A stretch of DNA of 64,000 nt from Allacma fusca (lineage: Eukaryota > Arthropoda > Collembola > Symphypleona > Sminthuridae), in contig OX359246.1 in the NCBI GenBank assembly GCA_947179485.1, forward strand, positions 54,787,632-54,851,631, written 5' to 3'. Shown here piece by piece: positions 45,864 through 57,989 of this stretch. Within the stretch, counting starts at the first letter, position 1; every line of letters starts with the position of its first letter. The notes beneath the pieces were generated by a model that made no database searches, had not been told where the DNA came from, and saw nothing but the letters and a program-made list of their open reading frames with translations. The translations under genes were made by a program, and so were the position numbers.

Positions 45864-48516
45864 CTATGACTGCAACTTCCGGGGTCCATCGAATCCATAG
45901 CTATGAACCAAATACCTAATTCGATTTTCATTCAGTTGATAAAAGCTATTGAATGCAGTGTCAGTAGAGGTCGCACTTCGGAAAATCGGGCTCAATCCAT
46001 AAATGAGAAACTCCTTCAGCGCCATGATTTGAATCCTATCCCGATAATTTTCCTTGTAAAGATGGGCGCGTCTCGACTCCTTCTTGTGTTGAATGAGCAT
46101 TTTTTCTAAAAGTAGCGCGTAAAACTTATCTTTCAGCATTCTTGCCAAAGCGCGACTCGTCTTTATGACGTGGTGCTGCAAGTACTGATTAGAAATGTCA
46201 ACGACCTTAATGATGAGTTTAGTCAAAAAAGAAACCTTGCTTGACATGTTACCCCCTAGGATACTCAGGCGATAAGGGGGCTTACTCATAGCCTCCTCTC
46301 GATACACAGCGCTGTACTTCAGGAACAGAAGCGCACTGATCAGCATGTCAAATTCTTGCGGGGTCAGCATCTTGTATTTGAGTAACTTGCTCGTAGGCAT
46401 AAGTTCAAAGGAAAGGTCCTGAACAATCCGAAGAAATCTTAGTTTGGATGTGAGCCACCCACGAATTTCATTAGTAAGGGCGTTATGGCAATCCAAGCGC
46501 AATGTTGCCAGGTAGAATTCAATCACATCATCCATTTCATCTGAAAGGGGTTTCTTCAGCTCAGGTTCAACTGACATGTACGAACACTCCCCATAGCCCA
46601 CGTAGGGCAGTTCCTTGGCGCGGCGCATCCAAGGAAATCTGCGGTTCCGTTTCATTTTTGTGCTGTTGAATTCTTCCAAGAACTTTTCACCCAAAACCAT
46701 ATTAAAATTGGCGTCTTCCTCCAAATCTGCATAAAAATTCCCAAGTTTTTGACAATTTTTACATTTTAAGATATGCAAAACTTCTTCGGCCTGACGCTCC
46801 AAATCAGTCGAACGCTTGAATCGAAAAGCAAATTTCCCATGTTGCATAAATAGGAGGTCGTATGTATTTGGGAGATGGACTATCTCTGGTTTGGTGATGA
46901 GTTCTTTCACCCGCGGGGACCGACGCACTCGTTTGGACAGGGTCCTATCTTCCGTGCTGGACTCGCTTTCGTTCGAATCCACGTAGAGATTGTCATCTCG
47001 ATCCTCTTCAAAAATAATTTTTGTGTATATGGAAGCATTTTCTGCTACTGTTACATTTATAGCACATTTATGATTAATGACTGCGCAAGTCCCTAGGATC
47101 CACTCCGGCAGGTCACAATCCTCCCCGCGGCAAAGCTCATTATCTATGGGGGATTTCCGAGGCTGCTTTTCTAATTCATCCACCAGCCATTCTATCAGGC
47201 TGTGCCTTCCTGATTGCCTGCAATTAAACTGAGCATTAAGGAGCTTAATTATAAGCTAAATTAATAAATTATAGCTTCATTAAGTAATAATGGATAGTAC
47301 GGTATTGTGTTAATTTATGCATTCTAAATTAGTAATGTTGTGTAAAATAGTTTCTGGAAAACCAGCTTGCGCTGTGATTTGTGTTTGATTTAGTATTGTC
47401 AAACAAAGTATAAATTTTCGAAATAAATTTTAATGTAATGCTGTTAACAATCCCCTGGAAAGAATTGATTCAAATTAGTTAGAAAATCTCAAGTATGAAC
47501 GATTGGGAAAAACAATAAACAACTTTACTGGAACTACCAGTTATGTGCATATATGCACTAAAAATAAAACATAATTATTCTATATAATTCAATTAGCGCC
47601 TGATGTTACTTCCCAGCAATTTCGCTTTTAACTTTTTCATTCCTGTTTCCGCTGGTTCCCCTTTTAAAAATCTTAAATAATTGCTACAAGTTCTTTTCAA
47701 ATTTTTTACTACAGTACAAGTGCGCGAGTACGAAATTCTACGTCAAATTTTTGAAAACAAACCTCAAAATTTCACTCTTATGGTTTGTTTAACCAATCAG
47801 GACACTAACTTTGGCCTGTATGTATGGATATACGGTAAATATGGAAATATTGAAGGCTACGTTCTACAACTAGCGTACTCTCATTTTAAAAGACCCCTTA
47901 AAGTAAGTAAAATATCTCCTCCATGTAGCGGGAAAATATTTGGACATTCCCATTTAATCCTATGTTAATTTTTTTCCTTATAAGAAGATAAGAACAGACG
48001 ATTGGATTGATGGTTTTTTTGAAGTAAGAAATTACTGTATCTATACGTACGATCTTAGGACCCAGTGCATTACATCATCTTTAGATGGTCTCACCTGACG
48101 TAAGCATATGTCAAGAAATACACAGGGGTTTTCTTAGAATGTCTCCTCAACACGACGTATTTTCTTTCAACAGGGGTTCTCCAGCCATATCGTCCCGTGG
48201 GGAAAATTACAACGGATAAGTGCGAATCCAAAGTTGAGCGAGTGAAAGCCACTTTTGCTGTTATCTGTCCAGGTTCTTCAGGTGGGAGCAAGTAGTCCGT
48301 CTCACCAATCTCAACATTTACTCTTTGGATCAAATAAGGTATTTGTTTGAAATCCGGCCGTTGGAAATCTGGGAGCTCTTTCCGAATGAGCTTTGTGTCA
48401 CTCTCATCTTGAGATCCCACCGATGATTCCGAATCTTCAAGAGCTTTCGAATGCACAAACAAAATTGCCATGATTGCTGAATAAAGTAAATTCCGACTAT
48501 ACTGATGGAAACGCAT
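45864..48516 (-). CDS. Secreted protein of unknown family with polybasic sites (two exons, 591 aa)
   Basis: Exon 1 is 48516-48095 and exon 2 is 47217-45864 (minus strand), joined in phase 2 by a GTGAGA donor and TTGCAG acceptor with an 877-bp intron. The ATG at 48516 starts a basic lead and a hydrophobic core ending in HSKA, a good signal peptide (about 1-25). An acidic/serine stretch follows, then a strand-rich part with VVIFPTGRYGWRTP. After the junction come pairs of cysteines (CRGEDC, CKNC), two NxS/T sites near 195-203 and KRVRR at 236-240. Further basic clusters (FRFKR, KMKRNRRFPWMRR) could be convertase sites. The last 250 residues look helical, without a clear transmembrane segment. 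I do not recognise a domain. It may be a processed extracellular precursor. The intact 452-codon second exon and the matched splice phase make it a real gene. Confidence 0.75.
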
Positions 48517-49756
48517 TTTGGCTAAGTTATTAGACTTCTTGTTGCCATGTATTCACTTTTTGGTCGGGTGGGAAGTGAATTGATCTTTGTTTTTAACTGT
48601 TATTCATAACATGAGATTTCATGCTTGGAATGAATTTGTTTTGAGCTATTAGGGCTTTGTGTGACAATAATAGCAGCAACGCAATGAATCACGTTTATCA
48701 CACTCATTATTTTGTTTTTTGTTGCTATTAATTGTTGATAATTATAATCGAGGCCGTGAGAGTGCATGCAAGGATACAAGTCATAGTATAAACTCTCTCT
48801 AAAATAGCATCTCTAAAACTTGCAAAATTTAAATCATAAAATTGCAGTACAAATAACGACCGGAATTGCTTGGATTTGTGTAAATACCTTTAAAAGCGCT
48901 CGTCATGTATAATTATGGTATTTATTTTATTCTCTAATGACCCTATATGGCCCAAATCTTTGAGGGCAGAATAAAATCAACACATGTGTAGATATACATA
49001 ATTACATACCTGCACTACCCATTTTTGTTTCCCTTTTACAGTGAAAATTTGTTTCATTTTTACTATGCTATCTTTTTGTAATTTGAGTAGGTATCTATAA
49101 ATTGTATTGCTTTATTTTTTTACATTGTAACCAGATTAAAATGTATATTTAAACTTATCAAATTTGCTTAACCCTTGGTACGCAAGGGTTAAGTTATAAT
49201 ATTAAACGAATTATTTACGTAAGTTCATATGTCAGCCTGGCTTGCTTCCTCTAATCTATTAACACTGCAGAACCTTATGCTACATCCTCAGGTCACAAGG
49301 AAGCTATTATTTTAAGCTTAAGTACATATACCATTCTACGTAGTACTAATATGTAGCTAACTTTGTTTGGGGATGGTAAAGAGATGTGAAGCATTCTGAG
49401 AGCAGTCTGGTTGAAGTATAGATACTTTGTTATTTAAGCAATTTATCCCTATTTAGATTTTTCAAAAGTGTAACAGAAGGAAAAGTTTGTTATAGAAGAA
49501 AAGTATCCATTCATTTATGGTAATTTCATTATACAATTCATGCACTACTACAGTGAGAGCTTGCTGTCTGGCTGATGTGCTGTTCTTAGATGTAGCAACG
49601 AGAAAGTTTACAATAAGTTTGAAGGAGACCAAGCGTATGCTTTCATAGTATCATCATATAAATCCGAATACTACCGGGATATTTTTAGAGTACGTTATAA
49701 ACATGGATATGATGTGAATCAGAAAAGGACAGACGAAAAGAGAAATATCCCATTAG
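48517..49756. other. Intergenic, no gene recognised
   Basis: Upstream side of the minus-strand gene. No clear promoter motif or element was seen. Confidence 0.5.
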
Positions 49757-50691
49757 CTGGCAAGTAGGGCTCCTCACAATTTCAAGTAGTAATTGCAACT
49801 ATCAATTACAAATACAATTTCGATTCAATTTCAATTGATTCTAATCTGCAAGTTGTAAATTGAAATCAATTTCAAATAAAAACGGTATTTTAGTTGTTAA
49901 ATCAATTTCAATTACAAATCAACTAGCAATTCAGGCATTATAATTGACAACTTCCACCAATTCAATTTCAAGTGGATGCGATGTCAATAATTGATAGTTG
50001 AAGTAAATAGTTGACAACTAGTGAATATTAAAGCAAGCATGCGCGAATGTGTTATCAAAGCGAGGAGATTACGCAAATTCCTACAACAAATGTCACCTTA
50101 CCGTGTTGAATATTGGCTTATAATATAAAGCGTTGTAAATACGATTCCAAGGATGAATTCGAACGTTATCGCCCTACAAAGTCTACAGATCGGGAAAATG
50201 ACTTAGTAGCTTATAGCTTTTGCATTTATAAATACGGTAACAATGGTTTTTACTTTCGTAAACGTTCCATGCTTAAATACAATGTGTATTTACTTTGTCA
50301 CACTTTAGGAAAATCCTAATCTATCCTGGATGGATCGAGACTTTCTGCGAGCTTCTGCTACTAATGCTTCTCTGGAATGTTTGTTTTCCACTGCGAATGA
50401 AATTTTGACCTCTAAAAGGGTTTGCATGCTTGTACGCACTGATAAAAGGTTAAACTACAAAATCAATTTCAAGTCAATTTCAATTTGCGGAAGTTTTAAT
50501 AGTTGAAATTGGCAATTTCAACTATTGACGCTGCAACTTGATTAATAGAAACTGATTATTTGTCTAGAATTTGATTTTGAAATAAGCAATTACAATTTAC
50601 CACTGGAAATTGAATTGAAAATTCAATTTCAATTACAAATTCAATTTCAACTAACTCAGGAAATTGAGTTGTGAGGAGCCCTACTGGCAAG
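49757..50691. mobile_element. hAT-family element with intact ends and 8-bp target duplication
   Basis: The target duplication CTGGCAAG (49757-49764 and 50684-50691) flanks a 919-bp element with perfect 13-bp inverted ends, TAGGGCTCCTCAC and its complement. An 8-bp duplication with such ends is diagnostic of hAT transposons. Both inner flanks are dense in CAATTTCAA/TTGAAATTG repeats, likely transposase-binding clusters. The middle holds a remnant of the transposase C-terminus. The element cannot encode a full transposase, but the perfect ends suggest movement in trans not long ago. Confidence 0.92.
50140..50450 (+). pseudogene. hAT transposase C-terminal dimerisation region, remnant
   Basis: One frame gives SKDEFERY, equivalent to the 'dELerYl' start of the hAT dimerisation domain. 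A second frame (about 50312-50420) gives NPNLSWMDRDFLRASATNAS and then ECLFSTANEILTSKR, matching the 'ardfLaipaSSa.sERvFSt.g.i.t..R' core. The two parts are in different frames with an insert between them, and no N-terminal BED finger or catalytic region remains. It is nonfunctional. Confidence 0.8.
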
Positions 50692-51914
50692 TCACTGACA
50701 ATGACAATGAGTTTCGGAATTAAGACCTGTCAACAAAAAATTAGGAACATTGTTTCGAGAAATTCGACGTCAGGAGCTAATGCGAGGAAGATACGGAGGA
50801 GTATGCTATTAATTTATTATGCAAGATATGACTATAGAAAATAATTCAAAACAGTAGAATTTTAGGACGTATTATGGAATCGTCCGTCATCTTTATTCAT
50901 TACCATAAGTCAAATATTACGGTTGACAGAGCTAGATGATGCAAGGCTTTAATGTTCCAGCAGTGATGCCTCAAGCTTCACACAATCAATGACCTTGAGT
51001 CACAGTTCATGACCTAGAATTTTGTGTATGAATGAAAACTTCTGTAGGAGGCGACCATCATTTATTTAATTTAATTGGACTTATGAGAATGTAAATATAA
51101 ACTTATGATCCTTCGTGACTTAAGGTATAGCTGGGTAGCTATAGAAATGATTCATTCAGTGCAGGTTGCAGGTGTTGCAATAAATAAATCAACAGTGAAG
51201 GTATTAAATTCTGCCGGCACGTGTTCTAAACGGTTGTTTATTTAGTTTAGGCAAACTATCGAGGGAGGGGCTGATTTCATGTACATTTGAATAGTTTTGT
51301 AGTTTGAAGAAACAAGAATTAATTGGCATGAAATTGGAGATAATATTTCCATTTGTACTTTGTATGTAAATTATTTTCATTTATACGACATATGCATATA
51401 CATAATTAGATATGTATCTACATAAATAAAACAGCGTAGTACGAGAAATGAGAGAGTGTAAGCCAGTCTCCGTAATAATTGTCTTCTGATATCGTTTAAC
51501 CATATGTTTACTTTATATTGTTCCCTTCTGATACTCAGGATCTGATTGATGAATTATCTACTATTTGAGATTATTGATGAGAAATTCCGTCGGGACAATT
51601 GAAACCAATAAGTATGTATTAATAATTCCCTGATTTACTCAAACTTATCCAACAATTGTTCGATAATAATAGTCACAATTTCCCGTTATAAAGGCTTATT
51701 AAAGACATTTCAAATTATCCGAATAATATATCAACAATCGTTTGTGGCCTCACCTTATTTCTAGTGGCCGGGCAAACTAGTTTACCTATTCTTAAATCTT
51801 TTACAATCATCCTTTCCCTTTTCACATCGTTTTGACATATCTACTTGGGTCAAAATTTCGTAGTTATTGTTACAGCAGTGTACCAGTTGCCCGTGAAGAT
51901 CGGATTTGTAAAGT
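50692..51914. other. Intergenic, no gene recognised
   Basis: Upstream of the first gustatory receptor-like gene. AT-rich; no supported exon. Confidence 0.5.
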
Positions 51915-53700
51915 ATGGCTTGTAAACAATATTTCAATAGGGTAAATTTTTTTACCGTGCTGCCAGTTCTAAAGGCAAGAATTAACTTCTTCTACAAAAA
52001 CTGGACTCTGTATTCTGCAGAAAATTCTTTGGGAAGTTTGAGTTCGTATATTTACTTGATTAAAACTACTTATTTCTTCGCAGAGATTCTGTTCATTAGT
52101 CCGGTTCGGATTCAGCTGGATCCGAAAGTACATCTGTTTGTTGTCAAGCGATGCAATCCTCTCCAACAGGTTCACAACTTTCTTCCGCGTAACTTTAATC
52201 CAACTACATTTACTCATTGTTATTCCAATGTGCAGCCGTAGTTTAGTGAATTCACTCAAATATCCCAATTTTGATCCCTTTTTAGATCTGCTGTCTTACT
52301 GTACACATATTTTCCTCCATGTCAGCAGTTAAGATGATCCAGGGCATGTGGAGACAGCTGCTAGATAACACTGGCTACATAGGGGCTTATTTCGATTTTG
52401 CCAATGGCATCATCTTGCATGGCTATTTCTTTACCCTAATACATTTCCATTGGTTTCAAGTTGACAAACTTGACGCATTTCTCCTAACGCTCCAAAAGAA
52501 TCCTCTGGTTTTGAACTCTGGGCTGAAACATTGGAAGGTAATGGATTTATTATTATTTGAATTAAAATAATAATTGTTAAAAAAGTTATACAGGTCGTTG
52601 AAATCAAATCTACAGGCAGTACTGCTACCAAGTTTCCTGTGGATTCTGACGTTCTACATGACTTTCATTTGGCTTCCAATTGTTTACCAAGTGGATTTTT
52701 CTAGCTGGACAAATTTTTGGAGCTTTGCAGAAGCCTCTGGCAAAGAAGCATTAGAGCTACAAAGTTCTAGTTTGTTAATGATGTTTTTTGGACTAATATC
52801 AATTATGGGGAAATTCTACCATGCTTTTTTACTCCATTTGCCGCACAACGTATTTGGTACAATGTGGCTTTGTTTGGGTTATTTCCTGTCAAAGGACTTT
52901 TCAAATGTTTTGAAACATTGCAAGGATATTGACAAGGTATAGAAGAGTAAATAATTTTTCATTTTTCTCTTGATAGCAAATGCGCAACTATGAAACCATA
53001 AATTAATATTTAAAATGAGCAAATCTATGCATTTCTAATAGACACTAACCATATATGACAAATACAAAAGAAATCTGGATTCAGCAAACAAAATAATGAC
53101 ACCATTTAATGTTCACTTTGTCATGATGACGCTGACGTACCAAAGCCTACATTTCTTTGATGCGCTCAATACTCCCGTTCAGATTTGGAAAATCAATTCC
53201 TATTTGTATACAGTCTACTTACTTAACTTTTTGTATTTGCCTGTGAAAACACTTATGGGTGTAATTGTGATTTCAATCAATCTCATTATTCTTTTACATA
53301 ATCTACTAATTCAATGGGCAAAACATAATCTGTGCATAATTTGTTACTCATTTTTATGGTTTATTACACTAATAAAGATTGCATTGTTCCAGGTGAAACG
53401 CAATGTATACAAGGTCTTGTGCCGAGACGGAAATGCTTTGAAAGTATCGATAGGAAGCTTGAAATGCATTTTGTATGACCTTCAAATGCATCGACTGGCA
53501 ATCAAGGGAGGCGGATTTTTCTCCATAACCTCCCGATTTTCCGGAATGGTATAAAGTATAACTTACGTTGGTTTAAATGGAATGAATTACATAATATTTA
53601 TAAACTGCATTTGTATAATTAAGTATGTCATTTGTTTCAGATCGCCCAGCAACTAATTTGTTACTCGATGCTGAATACGATTGCCAAGAGGTATATCTAG
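51915..53700 (+). CDS. Gustatory receptor-like seven-transmembrane protein, gene 1 (six exons, 420 aa)
   Basis: Exons 51915-52169, 52286-52537, 52616-52936, 53042-53260, 53393-53548 and 53641-53700 are all phase 0 and give 420 aa. Hydrophobic helices are spread over the length as in the arthropod 7tm_7 chemoreceptor family. The C-terminal signature is clear: LQMHRLAIKGGGFFSI at about 379-394, matching the 'LhrLaikGgglFsI' motif of insect Grs. The usual terminal TYhhhhhQF is replaced by CYSMLNTIAK. The family forms ligand-gated cation channels in sensory neurons with an inverted topology (cytoplasmic N-terminus). The ligand cannot be predicted. Gene 2, 1.5 kb downstream, has the same exon lengths for exons 2, 4 and 5, so the pair is a tandem duplication. 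Confidence 0.85.
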
Positions 53701-55167
53701 ATCAAATGGAATCCCAACTTGCAATGATTTCAGAATAAGTAGATAGTTTTAAGGCTGCTGTAGAACATCATGTTATTTACTGTGAATTCAAATTCACTAT
53801 CAATAAGTCATTAGATGTACATGGTAGGATAGCAAATACAGCCCGCAATTTTTTTCGCTTTGAAATGGGTTTAATGACTGGATAATGATTATTGCGTTGT
53901 TTTAATTATCATTTAGCATACCTGTAATTATATCTACATACCAATTCGTTATGTATGCACTTGTGTGGAATATTATTTTGCTATTAAGGAAACTTTCCCA
54001 GGAATGTGTCTAGCTACTAAATATTATCTTAATTGAAATAATGAACACTACTACTACACAAATACTAAAGTAAACTTTTAGGATATATTTGTACCTACGG
54101 TACATACGATGCATACATAAACATAGCACGCATATTAATAAAAAGCCGGTTTGTAATTTACATAATTGATGAAAGTGTGGTTCAATCCGGTAATAGTAAT
54201 TTGTCAAACTTGCACAACTACATAGTAATAGTAGCAGCCATAATTTATCAATTAAATCTAATACTACTTTGATTGCAGTAGACAATTAAAGATAATTAAC
54301 GATATTATCGACAGTTAAAACTGAAATACTTCATTGCTAAAAGATGGGCAACAAACTCGCAGGAGAAATTACATATGCATATGTAATTGTACATGTCGAA
54401 AGGGTATCAGTTTAATTCTACTTCATTTTCCTAAATAATAAACTTGAATTTCTTGCCGTATATCATTTATAGTCTCATGGGTTTATTTAAATGGCCAATC
54501 CATTCCCATTACTCCACCGTTAAACGAATAGAATCCTTGCTTCATAGGTAAAATAAAACAACGATTGAGAAATCATGAATGGTAGAGAAGTTATTTCTAT
54601 GTTTCGAAACAGAATGCGAAGGAAGCGAGCAGCATTAAGAGGAAATACACCTTACAATTAAACGATCTGTGTATAGTAGATACATATGTACTTTATACTT
54701 TCTTGGAAATTGTGGAAGAGTAGTAATGTCAATACACTGTATTGATTTAGGATTTCTAGAATGAGTTAATTTATATTGTCCCAGTATGGGCATACAAGTA
54801 TTAATTACAAGTAAATGAAATTTGAGTTGTTCGAATTATTGTCAAACGATTAGGGCGTGGTCTGCAATTACTACAGTAAGTGGTCATGTAGATAAATATT
54901 TGTGGGTAAGTACGTTTTCACATTTAATTTGTGACTCCCAAGTGACTTCTACAGTTAAGTGTGTGTTCCGTGGAGGATTCTGCAAAACTGTTTTGTCGTT
55001 CCTACTCAATGCACGTCTCTAACTTTTGATCATCCTAATTATTTGAAATGGTTGCTCAATTTTACTATAGTTGCCCAATCCTTGAGAAACTTAACTGATC
55101 TTGAAGTTTACATTCCTGGAGTTTGCTTTTCAAAATTTGGGTTGGTTTTATTTTCCACTGACTCCTG
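53701..55167. other. Intergenic between the two receptor genes
   Basis: The last part (about 54960-55167) has weak, frame-broken similarity to the N-terminal exon of gene 1 (a TVL..L.NAR stretch then a stop), perhaps the decayed original start of gene 2. Nothing else seen. Confidence 0.35.
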
Positions 55168-56919
55168 ATGTTCAAAGGAATCCCAGCAGTCACACATGTC
55201 GGGAACAGTCGAGGCCCGTACGTGTATATGTTTTTCGTAACGTACTATTTTGCAGCGGTTCTACTGATTTCTCCAGTGATAGTTCGTTTTGATGAAAAGA
55301 AACAGCGATTTGCCGTTAAACGCTGTAATGTTTTCCAGCAGGTATGTAAATTGTAACTAAATACGTTGATGATAATCTTCATACTTTGGTCCATATTGCT
55401 ATATTATAACAAAATTACACTAACTCTCGCATTTTCAGATTGGTTGTCTTATGGTGCAAATTCTATCCAGCATTTCCGCTGTAAAAATGCTTCAAGGAAT
55501 GTGGAGCCACATGGTTGCTAATCCTGGTTATATTGGTGCATATTTTGATTTCTTCAATGGTGTAATATTACACTGTTATTCTATTACAATAATATACTTC
55601 AACTGGTTCAGGCTCGAAAAATTCGACGATTTTTTAAAAAGTTTGCAAGAAAACTTGCTTGTACGTCAGTCTAATATGGCCCTTTGGAAAGTAATTGAAA
55701 TTCGTAGATTAAGTATTACAAATATCTACAGACACAAGCATACATTTGATCGACATAATTGAAATTATATGCTATAAAATAAGTAAATGGTTTTCCATAT
55801 GAAATGATTTTAACTTAAAATCTTCAAATTTCCAGGCAAAGCTCCTCCCAGCTTTCTTCTGGTGCTTGACATTTTACATGGCTTACATCTGGTCTCTTAT
55901 AGTTTTCCAAATTCAATTTTCGTCATGGGATGGTTTTGTTGCCTCTCAAAACTCTGCTGTAATGGAACTATTTGGTCAGCGTGCTGTTTTTCTAACCCCT
56001 ACAGGATTAGGAATACTAGCAATCATTGGAAAATTCTACCACGGTTTCTACATACACCTACCACATAATGTTTTTGGCACGGTGGGGCTATTCTGTGCCT
56101 ACTATTTAGCAAAAGAATTTTCAAAGATGATCTTGAAGGAGGAAGACGTCAGTCCTGAGGTTCATAATTTATTGTATTTATGTATATTTAATATATACAT
56201 TAAATATTGAAACTATTGTTTTGAAAAAAGAAATTATTATTTATAATTGAAAATACTCCCTTTAACCTGGTTCTATTTCTGTGCCCCAGGTACTGAAACT
56301 TTACAAAGACTATAAGATTACATTGAAATCAGTCAATGCAATACTTACACCTTTCAATCTTCATTTTGTCTCCATGACACTGACGTATCACAGCATTCAT
56401 CTATTTGATGCCCTCAACACGACAGTCCCGCTTTGGAAAATCAACACTTACTTGTACATTATGTACTTGGCAAACTTTTTGTATCTTCCAGTGAAGACGT
56501 TGTTGATTGTACGAAATCTATAAGCGTGCTTGTTATTTGTATATTAAGGTCCAATTGAATAACCATACGCTTTGACCAATTAAGGATTTTTGTTACTATG
56601 TAGGTTAAACAGAATATGAAGAAACTACTATGGAATAATCAAAATTACCGGAATCTTTCCATGGGGCAGTTGAAAGTGATTCTTGATGATTTTCAATCAG
56701 ACAGTCTTGCTGTAAAGGGAGGGAGATCCTTTACCATTAACTCCATGTTTTCGGGGAAGGTATGCACACACGAATGTTTATTCGTAAATTAATGGTCCAT
56801 TTAATAATTATTTCATTTTGTAAAATAATTCTTAAATCGTTTAATTCTTTAAGGTCATTCAACAGTTGATTTACTATTCAATGCTAAATACGGTGGCTAA
56901 TCAAGCAATAGCGATTTAG
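55168..56919 (+). CDS. Gustatory receptor-like seven-transmembrane protein, gene 2 (six exons, 396 aa, 5' end uncertain)
   Basis: Exons 55168-55341, 55439-55690, 55836-56159, 56290-56508, 56604-56759 and 56854-56919 are all phase 0. Exons 2, 4 and 5 have exactly the lengths of gene 1 (252, 219 and 156 bp). Conserved blocks include FAVKRCNVFQQ, KMLQGMW, NPGYIGAYFDF, KFYHGFYIHLPHNVFGT and FDALNTTVPLWKINTYLY. The C-terminal signature is degraded to SLAVKGGRSFTI. From the ATG at 55168 only about 16 residues precede the first helix, against about 45 in gene 1, so either the true start is in an exon I did not find or the N-terminus has been lost. No internal stop is seen. Function as in gene 1, an arthropod chemoreceptor channel. 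Confidence 0.78.
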
Positions 56920-57240
56920 CATTTCAAGGCCCGTTTATTTAATGTAACAATATATGTAATTATATCTACTTAAACATAAAAGCTTAAGCATAATATTTAT
57001 TTGAAATGCAAATGTAATAATTATGTATTCACACTGTGTATTTATTAACTAGCATTAAATATAATCTATTATTATCACTGATTTTGGATTAATTACCTTT
57101 ATTCGTAAAGGTTTAGATATGTTTGAATACCCCCAAGTGTTGCGAATTCCAAACACTATTTATATGGTTAGATAGAAAATTGACTGAAACATGCGTATGC
57201 ACAGGTCAATTCAAAGATGGGCCTTTTAATTCACCTAGCC
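56920..57240. other. 3' flank of receptor gene 2
   Basis: AT-rich, no feature beyond the likely 3' UTR. Confidence 0.4.
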
Positions 57241-57811
57241 TATTTCCTTCCTATAATTAAACTAACATAAAGCGTCTCCCTATATGCCTATAATTTTTAG
57301 CCTCGTCAAGTTATCTCCCCATTTAAGGAAATGTTCAACCAAACGCCTTCCTTAAATCCTATAAAGGCTAAAGCAACACGAAGTTCCTTCCTGTAATATA
57401 GGAAAGAGGTAGATGCCTGCATATATCCCTATAAATATTCCTTGAGTATCATACAACTATACCCTGTTACGAAGCCCAAAACGACTGCTTCCCTGTTTAA
57501 GTACACCCTTCAAGCCCCTACGGAAAACAGAAAATGTGTGTATGTCGAAATATTCTGTACTTAACAATACTGTATATTTATTTATTGCTATGTTGGTCCG
57601 TTCGTCTGTTCCACGCTGAAAATTTGTTACATCATTGTCGTCCAGATGTCTTAACAATCGTGCTATACCATGCTTTACTTCTCCGCATTTTCACAACCAT
57701 TGCTGTAGTGGAAAAGGTAGGGAATTCCCAATGCAAACTTATCCATTCCTCTTCGAAATTATATACAGCCGTTGCATGCCTATACTCCTACTCGGCATCA
57801 ATAGCTTACCT
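57241..57811 (-). repeat. CCTATA/TTCCT-rich degenerate repeat region
   Basis: The region is dense in variants of CCTATA, TTCCTTCC and TAGCC. It runs without a sharp edge into dispersed repeat copy 2 and is probably the rest of the same element. Confidence 0.45.
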
Positions 57812-57989
57812 GCGCCCTTCATATTTTATTTAAATTTATTTATGAAGCCCCTAGCCTAAATTTCCTAGGTGCCTATATTTATTCCCCAAAGGCCCAAACT
57901 TCCTATAATGTTTTATTTGTATATAGCCCCATTGTACCTTGCCTATATCCTAGCCTAGATTCTTGTTTTTTTTCTTCCTCCCTAGAATT
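57812..57989 (-). repeat. Dispersed repeat, copy 2 (inverted relative to copy 1)
   Basis: The reverse complement of this stretch matches 40564-40728, with a few small insertions such as an extra GGCC block. The two copies are about 17 kb apart in opposite orientation. Confidence 0.75.

Noticed and set aside
47681-47968. A 95-codon plus-strand ORF inside the intron of the minus-strand gene.
   Set aside because: No recognisable domain, opposite strand, and no promoter or splice partners; length is within chance for this AT-rich DNA.
45864-48516. Assignment of the minus-strand secreted protein to the insect DM4/DM12 family, suggested by the FPTG block.
   Set aside because: The rest of that family's cysteine pattern and length does not fit.
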